Positions 44,867-52,827 of a DNA stretch of 64,000 bases are shown here, one piece after another. Source of the DNA: Duganella aquatilis (GTDB lineage Bacteria > Pseudomonadota > Gammaproteobacteria > Burkholderiales > Burkholderiaceae_D); NCBI RefSeq assembly GCF_009674565.1, contig NZ_WKJL01000011.1, positions 1 to 64,000 on the forward strand, written 5' to 3'. Each line of letters begins with the position of its first letter. Positions within the stretch are counted from its first letter, which is position 1. The position numbers were made by a program, and so were the translations under genes. Under the pieces are notes generated by a model. That model was not told where the DNA came from, searched no databases, and was given only the letters and a program-made list of their open reading frames with translations.

Positions 44867-46843
44867 TTAAAACTTGTAGCGTCCGGTCACCTGCAATTCG
44901 CGCGGATTGACCGGCGTGATGGTATAGCCATCCGAGGTGTAGCCGCGCTTGTCGCCGCTGTTGACCAGGGTGACGTCGATGCTCCATTTCTTGGTCTTGT
45001 AAGTCGCCGTCAGGTCGATGCTCGACATGGCCGGCAGCGTGACGCCGTTGTCCGGCAAGGTCGCCACGCGGCGCGATTCGAACACATAGCCGGCGCCCAG
45101 GCTCCAGGCCGGATTCAGGTCGTAGCCCAGGTACAGGCTGGTGAACCATTTCGGCACGCCGGCCAGCGCGGCGCCGACCGGCAGCACGGTGTCGTGGCTG
45201 ACGTAGGCGCTGGTGTAGGAAGCGGCCGCGTCCAGCTTGAGTTCCGGCGTGAAGGCGTAGCTCAGGTCTTCCTCGACGCCACGGCTGCTGCGGCGGCCCG
45301 AGTCGATCTGGAAGTTGGGGCTGGCCAGATCCTGCGTCAGCACGTTCTTGCGGGTGATGGAAAACAGCGAGGTGGTGGCCTTCAGCGATTCGTCCGGCGC
45401 CGTGTATTGCAGGCTGCCCTCGACCTGCGTGCCCGCTTCAGGACGGAACAGCTTGCCGCTGGCGCTCTTGGCGCCGATCTGCGGCCGCGACGAATTGGTC
45501 CAGCTGAGCGCGGCGATCCATTGCGGATTCAGCTGATAGGTCAGGCCCACGCGCGGCGAGAACAGCGCATCGTTCTGCGACACGCGCGTCTCGCCGGCCT
45601 CCTGCAGATAGTCGCGATAACGCTCGACGCGCACGCCCAGCAGCAGCCGCATGGCCGGGCTCAGCTGGAAGCGGTTCTGCGAATACAGCACCAGGTTGTC
45701 GGTGCCGTAGACCTGATCGGCCAGCGTGGTCAGCGCGCCGGACATGGCGGCGCCATACACCGGATGGTGGATGTTGATCGATGCGCCATCGCCGACGTCG
45801 AGCCTGTAGCTGTAGTCGAAACGCCCTACTTCCAGGCCCAGCAGATAATCCACCGGCACCTGCCACAGCGCGGCGCGGCCGAAGATTTCCGACTGCGACA
45901 CGAAGATGGTCTGCTCGGCGTGGTCGCGCTGCGACACCCGCTTGACCATGCCGCTGGCGTCCACCAGTTCATCGAGGCCGTAGTGGAAGGTGTCATAGCT
46001 CAGGCCGCTGTCGCGGTAGCTCTCGGACTGGTACATGAACGCCTGGCGCAGGTGCGCGCCGTTCGCCAGCTTGTAGTCCAGTTCCAGCCGGCCGGTGTTG
46101 TCGACGATGCGCGCCTGGTTGACCGGCTCGCCGAGGAAACGCTGCGCCGGCAGCGACATCAGCGCCTGGTTGGCCACCAGCTGCGGATTCCAGGTGGTTT
46201 GCAGATAGCCGCCGTTGTAGGCCGCCGTCAGCTTCAGGTCCGGCGTCACGCGCCACTCCACCACCGGCACGATGAAGACCGAATCGCGGCTGTTGCGGTC
46301 GGTATAGGTGGCGCCCTTGTAGGCCTGGGCGTTGACGCGGTAGGCCACCGTGTCGTCCACCACATCGGCGACGTCGACCCGCACGCGGCTCAGGCCGGGG
46401 CTGCTGGCGAACAGGCTGATGTTGCGGTAGTCGCTCAGGCCCGGCATCTTGGCGATGCTGTTCAGGTCGCCGCCCGGCTTGCCGTTGCCGTACAGCGCCG
46501 AGGCCGGGCCTTTCAGCACTTCGATCGATTCCATCGAGCAGAAGCATTCGGTGCCGAGGTAGCCGTAGTCGCGATGGCCGTTGCGCAGCGCGCTGTCATT
46601 CTTGAAGCCGCGCAGGAAGTCGCGGTTGTACTCGGAACCGCCGAAGGTGGCGGGCGCGACGGCGCCGGCGGCGTCCAGGTCGGTGCGCTCGACCACCAGC
46701 GCGGTGACCGGGCGGTCCAGCGCGGCCGCCTTGGCCGCCTCGGTCGGCGTGCCGGCGTCCTGGGCGCGCGCGGTGGCCGCCGCGCACAGCGACAGCATCA
46801 GCGCCGAACGGCGCAAGGTACTAGGGGAGATCGTCTTGGACAT
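44867..46843 (-). CDS. TonB-dependent siderophore-type receptor with short plug
   Basis: 658 aa outer-membrane receptor. IEVLKGPASALYGNGKPGGDLN is the plug core of ferric-siderophore receptors, and the barrel ends ELQVTGRYKF. Signal peptide ends near ARA. Between the signal peptide and the LRGF motif there are only about 50 residues, so the usual PQSVTVVTRE-LIDDQG part of the plug and a clear TonB box are missing or degenerate. Start at 46843 because it opens the signal peptide. Substrate unknown; no siderophore biosynthesis genes nearby. Confidence 0.8.
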   Translation of the reverse strand: MSKTISPSTLRRSALMLSLCAAATARAQDAGTPTEAAKAAALDRPVTALVVERTDLDAAGAVAPATFGGSEYNRDFLRGFKNDSALRNGHRDYGYLGTECFCSMESIEVLKGPASALYGNGKPGGDLNSIAKMPGLSDYRNISLFASSPGLSRVRVDVADVVDDTVAYRVNAQAYKGATYTDRNSRDSVFIVPVVEWRVTPDLKLTAAYNGGYLQTTWNPQLVANQALMSLPAQRFLGEPVNQARIVDNTGRLELDYKLANGAHLRQAFMYQSESYRDSGLSYDTFHYGLDELVDASGMVKRVSQRDHAEQTIFVSQSEIFGRAALWQVPVDYLLGLEVGRFDYSYRLDVGDGASINIHHPVYGAAMSGALTTLADQVYGTDNLVLYSQNRFQLSPAMRLLLGVRVERYRDYLQEAGETRVSQNDALFSPRVGLTYQLNPQWIAALSWTNSSRPQIGAKSASGKLFRPEAGTQVEGSLQYTAPDESLKATTSLFSITRKNVLTQDLASPNFQIDSGRRSSRGVEEDLSYAFTPELKLDAAASYTSAYVSHDTVLPVGAALAGVPKWFTSLYLGYDLNPAWSLGAGYVFESRRVATLPDNGVTLPAMSSIDLTATYKTKKWSIDVTLVNSGDKRGYTSDGYTITPVNPRELQVTGRYKF

Positions 46844-46922
46844 GATTTCTTGTTGTGGGAAAGAGGAGGAAAAATTGACGCGGAAACAACATGTGGACGC
46901 ATGATAGCGGCGGACAGGCAGC

Positions 46923-46956
46923 AAAAACCGCCGTGTAGCACGTTTGTGCTACACGG
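46923..46956 (-). terminator. Terminator downstream of the glycerophosphodiesterase gene
   Basis: Perfect 11-bp inverted repeat (CCGTGTAGCAC and its complement, 46931-46956, 4-nt loop), followed on the minus strand by CGG and five T. It lies 27 nt after the ugpQ-like stop and 80 nt before the TonB receptor start, so it insulates the two. Confidence 0.8.
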
Positions 46957-46983
46957 ACCGGTTCAGACTGTGGCGGAAGAGAC

Positions 46984-47736
46984 TCAGGCGAAGGTGGGGC
47001 CGATCAGATCGATGCGGTCGGTGCAGAAGCCGTCCACGCCCCAGGCCAGGATTTCCCGGCCGCGCGCGGCGTCGTTGACGGTGTAGCAGAACAGGCCGAA
47101 GCCGGCGGCCTTGATCTGCGCGGCCAGTTCGGCCGTCAGGTGCTTGTGGTTGGTATGGATGGCGACCGCGCCCAGCTCCTGCGCCTGGGCTTGCCAGTCG
47201 GCCGGGATCTGGTCCAGCAGATAGCCGCGCGGCAGTTCCGGTGCGGCGTCGCGCGCGGCGGCCAAGGCCTCGAAACTGAATGAGGACAGCAGCGGATAGC
47301 CGGCCGGGTCGCCGGCGGCCAGTTCGGCGGCATAGCTGTCGCGCGTGACCTTGGCCACCCAGGCGCCGGTGTCGGCCTCGAAACCGTCGGCCGGCTTGAT
47401 TTCCACGTTCATCCAGATGCGCTGCGCCTTGCAATAATCGATGAACTGGGTGTAGAACGGTATCGGTTCGTCGCGGAATGCCGAGCCGAACCAACTGCCG
47501 GCGTCCATGCCGGCGAGGTCGACGGCGTCGGTCTGCGGCACGCTGCCCTGCCCGGCCACGGTGCGGCCGAACTCGGGATCGTGGATCACCATGCCGATGC
47601 TGTCGCGCGACAGCATCACGTCGAACTCGACGGCGCGAAAGCCGTAAGCCAGGCCGGCGCGCAGGCCGGCCACGGTGTTTTCCGGCGCCAGCGTGCCGCC
47701 GCCGCGATGTGCAACAATTTTTGGATAGGGCCACAT
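46984..47736 (-). CDS. ugpQ: Glycerophosphodiester phosphodiesterase
   Basis: 250 aa, cytoplasmic (no signal peptide), as for UgpQ. Active-site motifs HRGGGTLAPENT, VEFDVM and VIHD are present, with WMNVEIKP and the C-terminal FCYTVND and GVDGFCTD typical of the family. Splits glycerophosphodiesters from phospholipid turnover into glycerol-3-phosphate and alcohol. Divergent from the M48 protease gene, 21 nt apart. Confidence 0.88.
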   Translation of the reverse strand: MWPYPKIVAHRGGGTLAPENTVAGLRAGLAYGFRAVEFDVMLSRDSIGMVIHDPEFGRTVAGQGSVPQTDAVDLAGMDAGSWFGSAFRDEPIPFYTQFIDYCKAQRIWMNVEIKPADGFEADTGAWVAKVTRDSYAAELAAGDPAGYPLLSSFSFEALAAARDAAPELPRGYLLDQIPADWQAQAQELGAVAIHTNHKHLTAELAAQIKAAGFGLFCYTVNDAARGREILAWGVDGFCTDRIDLIGPTFA

Positions 47737-47757
47737 GGCTAGCCTTGAAAGGTTGTT

Positions 47758-48498
47758 ATGGCAACGATAGCAACGTTATCACGAATGGCCGCTTTGCTGC
47801 TAGCGGCGGCCTGCTGCCGCGCCGCCGAAGAACCGACGCAGGACGAGGTGATGGCGCGCGCCGCCGTCATCTATGCCGACCGTTTGGGGGAGTTCGTGGT
47901 CGATCGCGATCCGCGCTTTACCGCCCGCGTGCGCGGCGTGGCCGACGTGCTGATCGCGCAGGCCCGGCGCGACTATCCGGAAACCGCCGGCTGGGCCTGG
48001 GAAGTCCACACCACCGACGACGCGCGCCAGAACGCCGACTGCATGGCCGGCGGCAAAATCCTGGTCAGCCAGCAGTACGTCGAACGCCTCGGCCTGGGCG
48101 ACGCCGAGCTGGCCATGCTGCTGGCGCACGAGATCGAACACGCGGCCCTGCATCACAACCTGCTGGAATACCAGGCCGCGCTGCGGCTGGAACCGGCGTG
48201 GGCGCAGCGGCCGTTCGCCGAACTGGAATACGCGGTCGACAACGACGCCGGCCTGATGGCCAGGCTGGCCGACCTCAACTACGGGCAGGAACAGGAAGCC
48301 GACCGCGAAGGCCTGCGGCTGGCGTGGCGCGCCGGCTGGCCGGCGGCGCAGCTGGCCGGCTACTTCCGCAAGATGGTGCGCGCCAGCGACTGGCCGCACG
48401 GCAGCAAGCCGGATTATCCGTCGCCGTCGCAGCGGCGGCGCGATGCGCAGGCGCTGGCGCTCCTCTTGCAAAAAAACCACGTGCAGCCGGGCGACTGA
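47758..48498 (+). CDS. M48-family zinc metalloprotease, exported
   Basis: 246 aa. Zinc motif HEIEH at residues 124-128 (His124, Glu125, His128), third ligand Glu in GQEQEADREG, as in the Oma1/LoiP-like M48 proteins. The N-terminus is a signal sequence; LLLAAACC near residues 13-20 could be a lipobox. Likely a periplasmic or membrane-anchored quality-control protease. Confidence 0.85.
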   Translation: MATIATLSRMAALLLAAACCRAAEEPTQDEVMARAAVIYADRLGEFVVDRDPRFTARVRGVADVLIAQARRDYPETAGWAWEVHTTDDARQNADCMAGGKILVSQQYVERLGLGDAELAMLLAHEIEHAALHHNLLEYQAALRLEPAWAQRPFAELEYAVDNDAGLMARLADLNYGQEQEADREGLRLAWRAGWPAAQLAGYFRKMVRASDWPHGSKPDYPSPSQRRRDAQALALLLQKNHVQPGD

Positions 48499-48546
48499 AC
48501 CACTACACTAGCGGCCTGATTGTTCGCTCAAAAGGTTATACACATC

Positions 48547-49776
48547 ATGACAGCTCCCAAAGCGCTGGGCCACATCCGCGTGCTCGACCTGAGCCGCGTG
48601 CTGGCGGGACCGTGGTGCTCGCAGAATCTGGCCGATCTCGGCGCAGACGTGATCAAGATCGAACGCCCCGGCAACGGCGACGATACGCGCGCCTGGGGCC
48701 CGCCGTACGCGCGCGACGCCGAGGGCAAGGACACCACCGAAGCGGCCTACTACCTGTCGGCAAATCGCGGCAAGCGCTCGGTGACGGTGGACATCGCCAG
48801 CGCCGAAGGCCAGCAGCTGATCCGCGAGCTGGTGGCGCACAGCGATGTGGTGCTGGAAAACTACAAGGTCGGCCAGCTGAAGCGCTACGGCCTGGACTAT
48901 GAATCGCTGAAGGCGCTCAAGCCGGACCTGGTGTACTGCTCGGTGACCGGCTTCGGCCAGGACGGTCCGTATGCGCACCGCGCCGGCTATGACTTCCTGA
49001 TCCAGGGCATGGGCGGCCTGATGTCGGTGACCGGCGAGCGCGACGACCTGCCGGGCGGCGGCCCGCAGAAAGCCGGCGTCGCCCTGACCGACCTGATGAC
49101 CGGCATGTACGCCACCATCGCCATCCTGGCCGCGCTGACGCACCGCGACCGCAGCGGCGAAGGCCAGTACATCGACATGGCCTTGCTGGATGTGCAGGTG
49201 GCGATGCTGGCCAATGCCGGCAGCAATTACCTCAACAGCGGCAAGGCGCCCAAGCGCTGGGGCAATGCCCATCCCAACATCGTGCCGTACCAGACGTTCC
49301 AGTGTACGGACGGCTACATCATCGTCGCCACCGGCAATGATGGGCAGTACCAGAAGTTTGTCGAAGCGGGCGGCCGCGCCGACCTGGCGTTCCACGAACG
49401 CTATGCCACCAATCCGCTGCGCGTGAAGAACCGCGACGAGCTGGTGCCGCTGCTGGCGGAGATGGTGTTGCAGCAATCGCGCGATTTCTGGATTTCGAGG
49501 CTGGAGGAAGTGGGCGTGCCGTGCGGCCCAATCAACGACCTGGACGACGTCTACAAGAATCCGCAAGTCGAAGCGCGCGGCATCGTCATGGAAGTGCCGC
49601 ATCCGACGGCCGGCACCACCAGGCTTGTGCGCAGCCCGATGCGCATGTCCGCCACGCCAACCGACAACGCCGTCGCCCCGCCCCTGCTCGGCCAGCATAC
49701 CGACGCCGTCCTGCACGACCTGCTCGGCCGCAGCGACGCCGACATCGCCGCCCTGCGCGCGAAAGGAGTGCTGTAA
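48547..49776 (+). CDS. CaiB/BaiF CoA-transferase family III protein
   Basis: 409 aa. HIRVLDLSRVLAGPWCSQNLADLGADVIKIERP is the family start (only part shown here is conserved), and the catalytic Asp lies in ALTDLMTGMYA. Transfers CoA between organic acids; no context suggests which. Start at 48547 because family members begin near here; the frame is open from 48520. Confidence 0.88.
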   Translation: MTAPKALGHIRVLDLSRVLAGPWCSQNLADLGADVIKIERPGNGDDTRAWGPPYARDAEGKDTTEAAYYLSANRGKRSVTVDIASAEGQQLIRELVAHSDVVLENYKVGQLKRYGLDYESLKALKPDLVYCSVTGFGQDGPYAHRAGYDFLIQGMGGLMSVTGERDDLPGGGPQKAGVALTDLMTGMYATIAILAALTHRDRSGEGQYIDMALLDVQVAMLANAGSNYLNSGKAPKRWGNAHPNIVPYQTFQCTDGYIIVATGNDGQYQKFVEAGGRADLAFHERYATNPLRVKNRDELVPLLAEMVLQQSRDFWISRLEEVGVPCGPINDLDDVYKNPQVEARGIVMEVPHPTAGTTRLVRSPMRMSATPTDNAVAPPLLGQHTDAVLHDLLGRSDADIAALRAKGVL

Positions 49777-49779
49777 GGC

Positions 49780-49941
49780 CTAACGTCGTCGCAAACGTTC
49801 GAGATCACGGTCGTCACGCCGCATTTCCGCTCGAATTGCCCGGCGTGCGCCGCGTATCGCACCGGTCAACGGCGCAAAATAACGGCGCAAGCTGTCTCTG
49901 AACATCCGCTTGATGAAGCTCTCTTCATGATCAGTTTTCAT
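49780..49941 (-). CDS. Small basic protein of unknown function (53 aa)
   Basis: Starts MKTDHEESFIKRMFRDSLRR and ends in an arginine-rich tail. Very good ribosome site (GCGGAGGGCTGCCA before the ATG). Its start lies inside the last codons of the preceding membrane-protein gene (11-nt overlap), so the two are coupled. Rich in Arg, possibly membrane- or nucleic-acid-binding; no family recognised. Confidence 0.55.
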   Translation of the reverse strand: MKTDHEESFIKRMFRDSLRRYFAPLTGAIRGARRAIRAEMRRDDRDLERLRRR

Positions 49942-50188
49942 TGGCAGCCCTCCGCAGTAATTTTCTGGCCGAGAAATACATGATAAGGACAAGCAGCACG
50001 ACGTCCATGGCCAGCAGGAGGCGGGCAGCGCCGGACAAAAGATAATAGGAAACGTCACTGACGCCAAGCCAACTCAGTCCGCGTGCCGCCATTTCAATCA
50101 CGGCGGCGCCAGCGGCTACCACCAGCACATATAAAACGCTGAATCCGAAATGCATGATCAGCTCCAGGTTGATTTGCTTGTTTTCCAT
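49931..50188 (-). CDS. Small membrane protein of unknown function (85 aa)
   Basis: Two hydrophobic helices: FGFSVLYVLVVAAGAAVIEM and LLLAMDVVLLVLIMYFS, with a short polar loop. Ends with basic KLLRRAANEN. Follows the 109-aa gene by 36 nt and overlaps the next gene by 11 nt, forming a three-gene operon. Function unknown. Confidence 0.6.
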   Translation of the reverse strand: MENKQINLELIMHFGFSVLYVLVVAAGAAVIEMAARGLSWLGVSDVSYYLLSGAARLLLAMDVVLLVLIMYFSARKLLRRAANEN

Positions 50189-50224
50189 GATTAATCAGGC
50201 CCCGTGCTGGCGGCCTGCTCCCCT

Positions 50225-50554
50225 TTAGACACTCATGTCACGCTTCAGTTCCTCAATCTGGCTGTGCATGTGGCTGACCGCGCCTTTGATCTGGCCGGAC
50301 AAGGTGGGGATGTAGTTGCAGATGCGCCGCGCGCGTTCGGCCAGGATGTCGAGCTCGCGCACCAGCTTGCGGATGCGCGCCTCGTCGGCCGACTGCAAGA
50401 TCTCGCGCGCGCCGTCCGCATGCTTGTCCATCAACTCAAGACAGTTGCGCAACTCCCTCGGCAAGCCCGGCTCGGCCGAGGCCGCCTGTGACGCCAGGCG
50501 CACCGCGCGTTCGACGAAATAAAACCGGTGCTGGATATCGTTTGGATGCAGCAT
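50225..50554 (-). CDS. Small helical protein of unknown function (109 aa)
   Basis: Starts MLHPNDIQHRFYFVERAVRL with GGAGGAG 6 nt upstream, which fixes the start; the open frame continues to 50704 without good signals. Almost entirely helical with heptad-like stretches (IRKLVRELDILAERARRI, MHSQIEELKRDM), suggesting a coiled-coil. Likely first gene of the small operon. Confidence 0.6.
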   Translation of the reverse strand: MLHPNDIQHRFYFVERAVRLASQAASAEPGLPRELRNCLELMDKHADGAREILQSADEARIRKLVRELDILAERARRICNYIPTLSGQIKGAVSHMHSQIEELKRDMSV

Positions 50555-50663
50555 GATGGTCTCCTCCATGAAGCAGGCACCAATGTGCCCGTGCGGATGA
50601 GACAGCGGAATCCCAAACCAGTTGCGCCAATCAGGCCCGGCACTGACGCAGATCAGGCCGCAA

Positions 50664-51566
50664 TCAATTAGGGTTTTCCGCCGGCATGCGCGCCATATCG
50701 ACAAAGGCGCGCAAGGCCGACGACATGCGCCGCTGGCGCGGGTAGTACATCATCAATCCGGTGGAAGGCGGACACCAGTCCTCCAGCACGCGCACCAGCT
50801 GGCCCGCCTCGATGTAAGGCAGCAGCCGGAACTCCGGCAAAAACGTCAGGGCCACGCCATCCAGCGCCGCCCGCAAGCCCAGCTGCGAATCGCCGACCGA
50901 CAGGCGTCCCGGCACATCCACCTCCAGCCTGATATCGCCCTTGCCCAGTTCCCACTTGTAGATATTCCCGCGCGGGAAGCGGTAGCGCACGCAGTGGTGC
51001 CGCGCCAGGTCGTCCGGATGCCGCGGCACGCCGTGCTGCTTCAGATACGCCGGCGAACCGACCACCACAAAGCGCTGCGGTCCCCACACCGGCACGGCGA
51101 TCATGTCCTCCGGCACATGCTCCTCGTAGCGGATGCCGAGATCGAAGCCGCGCTCGACAATATCGACCAGCCCATCTTCGCTGACGATGTCCAGCGAGAT
51201 ATCCGGATACGCCTCCAGGTAGCGCTGGATCAGCGGCCCCACCACCATCACCGCCGCATCGCGCGAGCTGTTGATGCGCAGCGTGCCGGCCGGCGACGCG
51301 CGAAACAGATTCATCTCCTCCAGCGCCAGGCTGACGCCGCCCAGCGCCGGCTGCAAGCGTTCCAGCAAATGCTTGCCGGCCTCGGTCAGCGCGACGCTGC
51401 GCGTGGTGCGGTTGAACAGCCCGACGCCCAGCCGGTCCTCCAGCGTGCGCACCGCATAGCTGACCGCCGACGCCGACAAGGCCAGTTCGGCCGCCGCCTT
51501 GCGAAAACTGCCGTGGCGTGCCACAGCGGTAAAAACAGCCAGGTGCGAGAGATTATCGAGCTGCAT
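50664..51566 (-). CDS. LysR-family regulator (divergent from alcohol dehydrogenase)
   Basis: 300 aa; helix-turn-helix in GSFRKAAAELALSASAVSYAVRTLE and effector domain from GTLRINSSRD. CrgA/DmlR-like branch. Back to back with the zinc alcohol dehydrogenase gene 116 nt away; a dyad in the gap is the likely binding site. Confidence 0.9.
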   Translation of the reverse strand: MQLDNLSHLAVFTAVARHGSFRKAAAELALSASAVSYAVRTLEDRLGVGLFNRTTRSVALTEAGKHLLERLQPALGGVSLALEEMNLFRASPAGTLRINSSRDAAVMVVGPLIQRYLEAYPDISLDIVSEDGLVDIVERGFDLGIRYEEHVPEDMIAVPVWGPQRFVVVGSPAYLKQHGVPRHPDDLARHHCVRYRFPRGNIYKWELGKGDIRLEVDVPGRLSVGDSQLGLRAALDGVALTFLPEFRLLPYIEAGQLVRVLEDWCPPSTGLMMYYPRQRRMSSALRAFVDMARMPAENPN

Positions 51567-51592
51567 GATTGTGCAAATTTCCTGTTCAATTC

Positions 51593-51638
51593 ATGCAGGT
51601 GTACGCGCTTGTTACCTGCATAGGCCAACAATTATAGT
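51593..51638 (+). promoter_or_regulatory. LysR-type dyad overlapping the alcohol dehydrogenase promoter
   Basis: Perfect 8-bp arms ATGCAGGT (51593-51600) and ACCTGCAT (51614-51621) around 13 nt. The right arm overlaps a -35 TTGTTA (51609-51614), with -10 TATAGT (51633-51638) 18 nt away, 45 nt before the dehydrogenase ATG. The position suits repression or activation by the divergent LysR protein. Confidence 0.55.
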
Positions 51639-51682
51639 GCAGGAACAGATAACAATCGTTTATCCTCACCAAGGAGTTCCCC

Positions 51683-52741
51683 ATGTTCCAGGCCCACGGC
51701 TACGCCGCGCACGACAAGCATTCCCACCTCGTCCCCTTCAGCTTTGAGCGCCGCGCGCCGGGCCTCAACGACGTGGTCATCGAGATCCTCTACTCCGGCG
51801 TCTGCCACTCCGATCTGCACCAGGCGCGCGACGACTGGGGCGGCTCGATTTACCCGATGGTGCCGGGCCACGAAATCATCGGCCGCGTCACCCAGGTCGG
51901 CAGCGGCGTGCACAAGTTCAAGGTCGGCGACCTGGCCGGCGTCGGCTGCCTGGTCGATTCCTGCCGCCATTGCTCGGCCTGCGAGGAAGACCTGGAGCAG
52001 TACTGCGAGAACGGACCGACCGTCACCTACAACGGCCGCGAACGCGACACCGGCGCGCCGACCTACGGCGGCTACTCGGACATCATCGTGGTCGACCAGC
52101 ACTTCGTGGTCAAGGTGTCGGACAAGCTGGACCTGAAAGCCGTGGCGCCGCTGCTGTGCGCCGGCATCACCACCTACTCGCCGCTGCGCCACTGGAAGGT
52201 CGGCCCCGGCCAGAAAGTCGGCGTCATCGGCCTGGGCGGCCTGGGCCACATGGGCGTCAAGTTCGCCAAGGCCATGGGCGCCACCGTGGTGATGATCACC
52301 ACCTCGCCGTCCAAGAGCCAGGACGCGCAGCGCCTCGGCGCCAACGAGGTGCTGCTGTCCACCGATGCGGACGCGATGAAGGCGCACGCCAACAGCTTCG
52401 ACTTCCTGCTCAACACGGTGCCGGTGCCGCACGACATCAATCCTTACCTGGCGCTGCTGCGCCGCGACCGCACCATGGCCATGGTCGGCGTGCTGACCGA
52501 GCTGGACCCGCCGCCGAACGGCGTCAGCCTGATCCTGGGCCGCAAGTCGGTGGCCGGCTCGGCCATCGGCGGCCTCAAGGAAACGCAGGAAATGATGGAC
52601 TTCTGCGCCGAGCACAACATTGTCAGCGACGTCGAGATGATCGCCATCCAGGACATCAACCAGGCTTACGAGCGTCTGCTCAGGAACGATGTCAAGTACC
52701 GTTTCGTGATCGACATGGCCAGCTTGAAAGATCCGTCGTAA
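51683..52741 (+). CDS. Zinc-dependent NAD(P) alcohol dehydrogenase (cinnamyl/YjgB type)
   Basis: 352 aa medium-chain dehydrogenase. Catalytic-zinc residues Cys41 (GVCHSDLH) and His63 (PGHE), structural-zinc cysteines 94, 97, 100 and 108, and the nucleotide motif GLGGLGHMG. Likely reduces aldehydes such as cinnamaldehyde or short aliphatics with NADPH. Good ribosome site (AAGGAG). Under control of the divergent LysR protein (inference). Confidence 0.9.
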   Translation: MFQAHGYAAHDKHSHLVPFSFERRAPGLNDVVIEILYSGVCHSDLHQARDDWGGSIYPMVPGHEIIGRVTQVGSGVHKFKVGDLAGVGCLVDSCRHCSACEEDLEQYCENGPTVTYNGRERDTGAPTYGGYSDIIVVDQHFVVKVSDKLDLKAVAPLLCAGITTYSPLRHWKVGPGQKVGVIGLGGLGHMGVKFAKAMGATVVMITTSPSKSQDAQRLGANEVLLSTDADAMKAHANSFDFLLNTVPVPHDINPYLALLRRDRTMAMVGVLTELDPPPNGVSLILGRKSVAGSAIGGLKETQEMMDFCAEHNIVSDVEMIAIQDINQAYERLLRNDVKYRFVIDMASLKDPS

Positions 52742-52827
52742 GACCAACACACGAGCTAGCTGTGTGGGGGATATACACCGTGTTCTGATAAGATCAAGCA
52801 AGACCGTCTTTGCTTGGGCAACACCAC

